Positions 56,365 through 64,000 of a stretch of 64,000 nt of DNA are shown one piece after another. Made by a program: the position numbers and the translations under genes. The stretch comes from Promerops cafer (Eukaryota > Chordata > Aves > Passeriformes > Nectariniidae), in assembly GCA_013398275.1 (NCBI GenBank), contig VZSE01005027.1, positions 95,624 to 159,623 of the forward strand, given 5' to 3'. The first letter of the stretch is position 1; the number at the start of each line of letters is the position of its first letter. Under the pieces are notes generated by a model that was not told the DNA's origin, made no database searches, and saw nothing but the letters and a program-made list of their open reading frames with translations.

Positions 56365-59300
56365 CAAAAGCAATACAGAATGAGGGAAGGTGAATGAAAT
56401 AAAATGTGTACAACCACACTGGTTTATGTAATGTTGCCAAAGAGATGGTGGATTGCTGAAATATTAGATAAAAGCACATGTAGCTATTTTCCCCACCAAG
56501 ACCAAATATTTGATAGGAAGCTGTTTCAGGCTTTTCCTACTGTAGACTAGATTTTAGTTTCTAGAAAAGACCCAGGGTGAGGGTTTTGCCTTTGCTGAGG
56601 TACAAAGAAAGAATTTCATCTACTGAAAATAGTGTGAGATGTAAAAAAGACTTAGATGTTGAAAAAGTGAGCCTGATTTTAGTCTCCTAACAAATCTCAA
56701 CTTAGATACAAAACATCATGGGAAAAATTAGGGATCTAAAAGGGAGAAGAATGCTGAGTAAGAAGATGCCTACATAAGGCATAGAAAATGTTCCAAAGAG
56801 GAGCTGAGTCAAAAAGTATTCTGGACTGTCTTCTGTAGCCTAATCTCTACATCAAACCCTTCCCCCATAAGGTAGCCAAAGCAAGAAGCTTTGTCATATG
56901 TTATTTTAAATTCCAGACAGAACACTCTGCCAGTCATTAGGAAACTAATTTTTGGTAACTGTCCTGCTTGAGAAGATATGACAATTTTTAGCACCTTGGT
57001 AAATACTTAGCCCAGACAGATGTAGTAATTGCATGTGTGTTGCCCTTGGACTTTTCTGTAGAGAATGATGGTTTTTGTGGTGATTACTATTAAACTAGGA
57101 AGGCAGAATGAAAATGAGTGGGACATGGCAAAAAAGCACAGAAGACATTCATATCACTAATGACCAAGCTGCTTTTACAGGGTTTTTCCCCTGTGTTTAT
57201 ATGCTGGTATCACATTGTCATCAGCATAGTTGGTATGAAACTTAAAAAACACAGACTAACATTTCCAACAGCGTAGCTCAGTTTATTTGCCTAGTGATTT
57301 TGATTTCAAGGACAAAAAATACCCATGGATTTTTTTACTTGGAGCAGAAAGGAATGGATACTCAGTCTCTTGCCTTTTCTCTTTGTAAGGCCATGCACAT
57401 CTGGTAATACAAAACCATTGTGGAGGAGTCCCCTCTTAAACCACTGACAGCACAGCACACAACAAAGCATGCAAAAGACTGAATTGATAGAATTAATGAA
57501 CTTTTATTTGTTTATTTGTCTATTCTGTATGATAACAAAAAGGGCAAGATAGCTGCTTAAAATCAACATAGAGGCCCCAAAAATTCTGAATATCAACATC
57601 GCTAATTAGTCTTGCATTATTACTTCTGCTCAGCATCAGGAAAATATCTGACATATTTCCATCTCAGTCTCATTTCTTACCCTTCTTTGCAAGCTTTTCC
57701 ACAGCAATCTATAATTCCATCTAAGGAGATGCAGTCTGCAGAAACAAGTTAGAGTCTGGAAATTTGGACTTTTCAAGTTTTCATTCCATCTGTGACATTC
57801 TGTTCACAAGCTACAGAAAGATGCTTCCCCTTTCTGTCCCAGATTGCCCATTAATGCACATCTCCCAAATGGCTGCAGGTGATCTGAATCTCTGCTTGCA
57901 TATCAATGCTGCCCAAAAGCCCCATTGCATGGATTCCTATTCTATATCCAAGAAAGGCAGAGGTGGCAAAGCAGGCCCTGTATAGCATGATGACAATCAA
58001 AATGATATTTTGATGAGATAATGGGACTGCAGGCACTAAAGCTCTAGTTGAGGATCTAATGAGTTTACTCCATATAAAGTAATGATTTACACTTTCCTCT
58101 CCCCCAGGCAAAAAAATATTAAATATATGTAGTGACGAATAATCAGTGAACAGTTCTTTTGTACACTTTAAATTGAAACAATTCAGTTGAATTCATAGCC
58201 TTGCTAGAAATTGCTTTCAAAGGAATAAGGCACTGAGCTAAAGAATTCTACATACCTTTCAAAAGACCATGAAATATTACTAGATTTACAAAGCACAACT
58301 TTTATATTTCTCATTGCTATCTGTATGCTCACTCTGCATTTCCCTTACTGAATACTGTTGCTGTAAACAAGAGACATTAAGACTGAATGACAATGCTAAC
58401 AAAACATAAAAAGGTCAAAGTATTACAATCAGAAAAGATCTTTTCCAAGATACATAAGGCACAAATGCTCAAATCCTGCAGTTTTACAGGGTTATAAGAT
58501 AATGCTGTATTGCAACTTAGTAGTCTGATTTTTATCTTTCTGTTCTCATTGGTTTATTGTAATCTATGAAGTTCAACAACACTTGTCAAGATACATGTAT
58601 TTCAGTATGTGCATTACAAACTTTCCCAAGGGAGGCCAATGGTTTGACTTTTGTCGAGGTCAAAAGACCAAGAAAGTCTGCCAAGCCGGGGCAATGAAAC
58701 ATTTAAAGAAAGGTATGAGTTCTACCACATATCTAGAAAAGAAAGTAGATATTGATTATGTTTTTTCCTTTCTATCTTGAATTTCTTGGGTTTCAGGCAC
58801 AGCTGGAAATTCAAGCAAGGACTGAATGAATGTGAAAAATAAACTCTATGTCATCAAAAGTAATTGTTATAGGGGAGGGGCAAGTGAAGTGTAATAGTCT
58901 CATCTGAGTCTAATCTGCTGGAAAAAGTGAAAAATGGGGACCTTTTTCGATGGGGTTTTTTTCTGAACATTTATGCAGAATAACCCCTGCCTTCAAATTC
59001 TCTCATCTTGGTAGAACATCACGTTTTGTCAGCATTTCCTGAGAATGGCAGTACCCATACACAAATAGTGTGTTTTCTCAGCATTTCTTTTAATGTTCTT
59101 CTTTTGAGGCATACTAGGAGATTCCTTCATTGGGTCATCAGCCATCTCAAGTTTACAAGCAGACTGGAAGAAGACAGAAAAGCCAAGTTCTATCCAGGTG
59201 ATCTCCTTACAGCAATATCCGTGGGGTTACCCTCCTACTGCCAATGATCTGCTATCCTGCCCCCCTGCCTACCAATGGTCGACTGCTAGTAGAAGATCCA

Positions 59301-60202
59301 TGCAAATTTTTGCACACTGGCATGGCTACAAATACATCCTTCACTGAATAAACTACAAAGTCAAAAAAAGCCTTTCTGTAATTTAAAATAAATATGAAGT
59401 CAAGCATATAAAAAGGAATAAGGAGTAAGCTATTAACATTGTATAAGGATAGTGCCTAGCTTCCACTTTCTTAAATAAGATATTTTGCTTTGAAAAATTT
59501 GTGAAGAATCTTTTTTTTAGGAAGTATATTTTCTGCTTGTTAATCCAAGATATTAATGTATTATTTCCTATTTTCATTGTAACTTACGATATTACCTGTT
59601 TATACCATTTTTTGAATTTTACTGTGTATATCTCTCCAGAGCATTGTAATTAAATTTTAACTTCCTGAGATACAGGGATACAAGTGTGAACATTGCTTTG
59701 CTCACTGAGAGAAGTCCTCAAGCCAAACAACCTATTCATACTTTTCCAAGCCTCCCTGTAGGAAGGGTGGGAACCAATAACCAACAGAAAGACAGGATGT
59801 GGAAGAGAAAACTGTTACCATGGATTATGGAAGCAGAATGAGCTATTACTATATTTAAAGCTAATCTGTTTTTCTCCATCGCTGAGGCTCTGAATGTCTA
59901 TATATTTGTAAATGGAAAACAACACCTTAAAGTTTCTGGTTGAAAATGATCCTGCCCCAATGTTCTTCAGTGTGAAGTCATTGAAAAATCCTATTTCTTA
60001 AACATAGTTGAATAGAAAGCCCTGCTGATTTTCACTGACTGAGGTATCACTTAAGCAAACTTCCAACTCAACTTCTGTCAACTCAGCTTCCACAAAACCA
60101 TGTATTCAAGTACTATGTATTTATATCTCTCAGTGTGTTTCACAAAAGCAATTTAATCCCGTTATGCCCTTACATGAAGTTGGGTTTTAAGGACCACAGA
60201 TG

Positions 60203-60239
60203 TAATCAATCAATTAATCAATCAATCAATAAATAAATA
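60203..60239. repeat. (AATC)n(AAAT)n microsatellite
   Basis: About six AATC units with one interruption pass into AAAT units. Confidence 0.9.
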
Positions 60240-61956
60240 CTTTGCCTCTTGATAAAAGTTTGCAAACAGGATGGATGTCAGACTTATTTAAATACGGTCT
60301 GAAATAAAATACAGAGAGAAATTTCAGTTTTAGTTTCTTCATTGCGGAAACTGGAAAACCAGCAGGGCTTTACTTTCACCAAATGCTATCAATTTTAGTA
60401 AACCTCATTTCAGCACCTCTATCTAAGTAGCGCTAAAACATTAAGAACTACCAGGGAAAGATTCCATGAATAGATACATAAACTAAGTTCTCACTGGTAT
60501 GTCCCCTTCACTTCTAAAAACTTAATTCTATTGGCAAGTAGAATTGAAATTGCATTGATTTATGTAGCAGGGACAATTCCAACTGCTGAAGGAGTTTCAT
60601 GATATCCTGCATAGTAAACTAGATTACATGTTTGATTAGAACCTAAATAGATGCTCGATAGATTTATATGGTTTTTTTAAATGAAAACAATCTATAGTAA
60701 ATATTCAATAATCAATCTTTTCTATAATCTATATTGCAATTTCCTTTTTAAATTAGGGATTAAGAGGATACAGAGATACTTTTAAAATAGCTTATAAATA
60801 CCTGTTTTTTCTTGCTTATTTTGTCACTCGACACTGCTGCATTTTTCATCATGCAGAGCTTATGCATTAAAACTTTGTCCTGCAAACAACTGGACCTATA
60901 ACTACTGTTTTGCATAACAAGAACCTAGTATAAATTTGGGATGAGGGAGGGGAAAAGGTAGACAAAGGTACTGAAGAGACTAATGGCAATAGGGATTATC
61001 TGAATTCTAGAAACATGTCCAAAACACTGCACAGTGAACTTCATGGAAAATCTTCCACTGACTTTTTTTGCACAGACACATGCCTAACCTCATGGGTTAG
61101 AGTCAACATAATTTATTAAAAAGAATAAATGAATACATAATACACTCTGAAAATCATTTAAGAGGTACCAAGTACAATTAAGTAAAGACAACTATCAGTC
61201 ATGTAACTTTAAGTGGAAGTATTTTACTTCAGAACAGAATGACAAAGAAAAATGGAGACAGTTGATAAAGGCCCACACGCAAGAAAATGTTCACTGAAAC
61301 AGTTCTAAGGAAAAAGCACCTGTTGACCCACATACCCAAAGAATTACCTAACATGACATTACTTGAGCAAGCCTATGCTACACCAAATTTTTAGTTATTT
61401 TTTCAGTGTGGTAGTTCCAACAGAAGAGTTTGAGGGATAAATTTTGTAATAAACTGCGATTCAGAGCATTGAATACATCTTGCTACACTTACCTGAGTTT
61501 TCTTGACACTTCCTATGGTCATGTAGGTAGCTCCCTATAGCTTCCTATGTCTCCAGTTTACTTTTAGTCTCTAGTTGTTTTTGTCACCAAACCAAAACAC
61601 CATCTTCTCTATGTAAGACCTTCTCTACAGAAATTTCTCAAATTTTACACGTGGGTGAAGAAGCTGATTCTTCTGTCCTAATTTATATCAGTAATTAAAA
61701 TGCTTGATTTTGTTTATTAGACTAAGCACTTTTCCCACTTCATCTCCTCCTTACACAAAATGTTCAAAATACATTATTTGTAGCTTGCTCTCATTTAAAA
61801 TTGCTCTATTTGGTGTGGAAGGATTAAAGTATAGCATTTTATGCAAATATTTAGACAGAAGAAATTCTTACATTCATGGAACCCTGATACGTGAATGATT
61901 TATATTTGCACTGCCAATTGACTGTTGTATCACGTTGATTAAGAGTAATGATACTA

Positions 61957-61973
61957 CAACAACAACAACAAAC
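61957..61973. repeat. (CAA)n microsatellite, short
   Basis: About five CAA triplets are present. Confidence 0.8.
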
Positions 61974-63649
61974 TTTTCAAGTTCTCTACTTGGGTGTATT
62001 CTGACCATACTTTTTTTTTTGCTATGAACAACCCAGAAGGTAAAAAAATAAAGTACAGAAAAACAGTGGCAAATACTGAACATATTGATGAGTTAGCAAC
62101 TGCTTAGCAGTTGTCTAAGCATGCTCTGCTTAAACAGAAGGTAATACTTGAACTGGTTTCATCAGGGGCAGTAACTGAGCACTTTAGAGGGGTTCCATCT
62201 GCATGTGGAAAACACATACGTAAAAGATTAGTAATATATTATATGCTAGAATTGTCTGGTATTCCATATTGTAAGATTGAGCTTTCAGTTGTAAAACTTA
62301 AATCTTTTAAACTGAAATTTTCCACGCTGAGCTTTAGCCTTAGGATGACCATTTTTGGAAAATTTAAGGAAAAACAGCTCAGCTGTTTCCAAGAATGAGG
62401 CCAGTGATAAACATAAGGTCTTGTCCATACATGAAAAGTCTACTAATATTTTGGTTTTTTATGAGTCCTCATGCATTGGAGGAGGGGCAGGACATGTAAA
62501 ATGATGGCTTGTGGACCAAGAGTATAACTTAATTCTTTTGAAATCTAGCAAACTTGTACACATTTCTGAAGGCTCTAAATCTTTGAATAATTGCCTTTTA
62601 TATTTTCTTAGACTTGTGAGAGGACTAAGAATTGTTCTGAAAGGTTAGACTTACATGAGGTATGCCTCAGCTGAGTGGTTTCTGAAAAGGGTGTCTCACA
62701 TGCCTAAGCTCCATCTCCTTGTGCTAAATCTGTCTCACGGGGTTGGATTTTATGCAGCCAGAGCTCCAGGCAAGCAAGGGAGCAAGAAAACAACTGGTCT
62801 AATATGTAGGGAGCAGAAAGTTAAACCAAGAAAAACAAGCAATATTATTACATTTCTCAAATTAAATTCATCCATAAAACATTATAAACTGATGTTCTCA
62901 CAATGTGTTCTTGCAGTTGTATCTCTGGAGTGTTTTTATCTCTGGCTAGGTGGAGCTCAGTGTTGCTCAAATACAACCTTGTTCTTCTTGTAGTTCAAGT
63001 AACCAGGAGCCAGAAGCAGTTTTTGCAGGCATTGTTTGAGCAAAAGGTGCATTTGTCAGGAATAGAAGAAACAAGGAGTGCGGAGGGATAGCAAGCAATT
63101 TTTGAAATTTAAGGGGAAGCAGGACTCTGCGAATCACTGGAGATGAAAGGGAACATCAAAGAGTGGAAGAAAACTCTGATTACACATTCTTCCGGGGTTA
63201 TATGTAAAACACAGGGACCGCTAACAGATGAAACTAGGACTTGACGAGGAAGAAGACAGAGACCTCATTGGAAAAAAAATGGAGATTGAGACTGTGTAGG
63301 CTGAAAAACAGTTGAACAGAAATCAGAAATAGAAGTGAGGAAGAGACAAGGAAAAACTGTGACTAAACAAGCTGGGATAGGTGAAATCTCTACTGGGGAA
63401 AAAAAAAAAAGGGAATGGCTTGAGTCACTAAAGTGAACTTTACTCGTAATCTTTGGATTTGAGCTCCAGGCCTGAAACTTCACAATTCTGTTGTTACCTA
63501 ATGTCTGTAAAATGTGAAATAAAGTTTTGCATTCATTTCTAGCATTGCACATTGGAGATGACATTTCCTTACTCATGTGAGCCTTACATAGCCTGTTCAA
63601 GTGACAGTCCTGCATGAGTGATGGACTCTAAGCATCTTAATGTCAAGGA

Positions 63650-63950
63650 CCTGGAGAAAAGAAGGCTCAGGGAGGACCTTATTGCTGCCTGAAGGGAGTT
63701 TGTACCCGAGCAGGGGCTGGTGCCTTCTCCCAGTAAGCAAGTGATGGCATGAGAAGAAATGGCCTCTAGTTACACCAAGGGAGGTTTAGAATGGATATTA
63801 GGAAAGATGTCCTCTCTGAAAGGGTACAAGGCACTGAAATAATCTGCACAGAAAAGTGATGAAATCACTGTTCCTGGAAGTGTTCAAATGGTGTGTGAAT
63901 GTGGCACTTGGGTACATGGTTTAGTGGTAAACACAAATAAATATTGGTTG
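63650..63950 (+). mobile_element. CR1 LINE 3' fragment (sense)
   Basis: The segment runs from CTGGAGAAAAGAAGGCTCAGG through AAGAAATGGCCTCTAGTTACA, GATATTAGGAAAGATGTCC and AGTGTTCAAATGGTGTGTGAATG to GTACATGGTTTAGTGG. It matches the end of CR1 ORF2 and the start of the 3' UTR. The final about 40 bases of the family are replaced by unrelated A-rich sequence, so the extreme 3' end is lost. Confidence 0.9.
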
Positions 63951-64000
63951 TGTAAAAAAGAAAACTGGAACACAAATTATTAGCAAAAGCTGAAAGCCTG

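Larger units (their letters stand above)
56365..63649. other. 7.3 kb of unique AT-rich sequence without recognised genes
   Basis: No gene or mobile element was recognised. An AATC/AAAT microsatellite lies at 60203-60239 and short CAA units near 61957-61973. Open frames such as 62655-62993 have no recognisable domain and no splice context I can defend. Confidence 0.5.

Noticed and set aside
1..64000. CRISPR array, tRNA or rRNA genes, bacterial operon
   Set aside because: No regularly spaced repeats with unique spacers, no cloverleaf and no conserved rRNA block were seen. The content is avian nuclear DNA.

Overview
The window looks like non-coding nuclear DNA from a bird, most likely a songbird or close relative. 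The evidence is the repeat content: CR1 LINE 3' ends, the typical avian LINE, and several solo LTRs whose ends match LTR families I know from passerine genomes. The DNA is AT-rich, with short open frames, many microsatellites and two single-base N gaps. I found no intact protein-coding gene, no exon I could defend, no tRNA or rRNA, no CRISPR array and no bacterial-style operon. The longest open frames are antisense or chance frames, or lie in repeats. The stretch is therefore an intergenic region or part of a very long intron, and the sequence alone cannot say which.

Layout. Bases 1-377 are the 3' part of a plus-strand LTR cut by the window edge. A minus-strand solo LTR with a perfect 5-bp target duplication is at 2932-3508, followed by a TG/TA/CA microsatellite at 4542-4727 and a small antisense CR1 end at 5400-5575. 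Bases 5.6-13.1 kb are quiet unique sequence. An old antisense CR1 with an A/C-rich tract inside it is at 13085-13530. CR1 pieces follow at 14455-14569 and 16800-17672. A compound pyrimidine repeat lies at 21572-21817, next to a CCAAT-bearing, CpG-containing stretch at 21900-22030. A probable LTR with a repetitive C/T-rich U3 is near 26520-27130, a CR1 end at 27293-27370 and a CR1 at 30024-30513. A second LTR of the 2932 family, carrying a (AAT)22 array, is at 32984-33644.

The region 39.2-44.3 kb is the most complex. It holds a partial LTR at 39225, a solo LTR at 41404-42965 with a second LTR nested inside it, and two near-identical tandem duplications (39349-40005 and 42204-44267). Each duplication is joined by a single N, which is the mark of overlapping contig ends that were not merged. 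A long degraded CR1 is at 45000-46260. A complete solo LTR of the same family as 41404, flanked by perfect GATGA duplications, is at 55261-56359. The window closes with a CR1 end at 63650-63950.

No genes work together here. The biology that can be read is transposon history: CR1 insertion and decay, ERV insertion followed by LTR-LTR recombination to solo LTRs, nesting, and microsatellite growth inside one LTR. I did not find a novel system. The observation with the most practical weight is that the second copy of each N-joined duplication is probably an assembly artefact.
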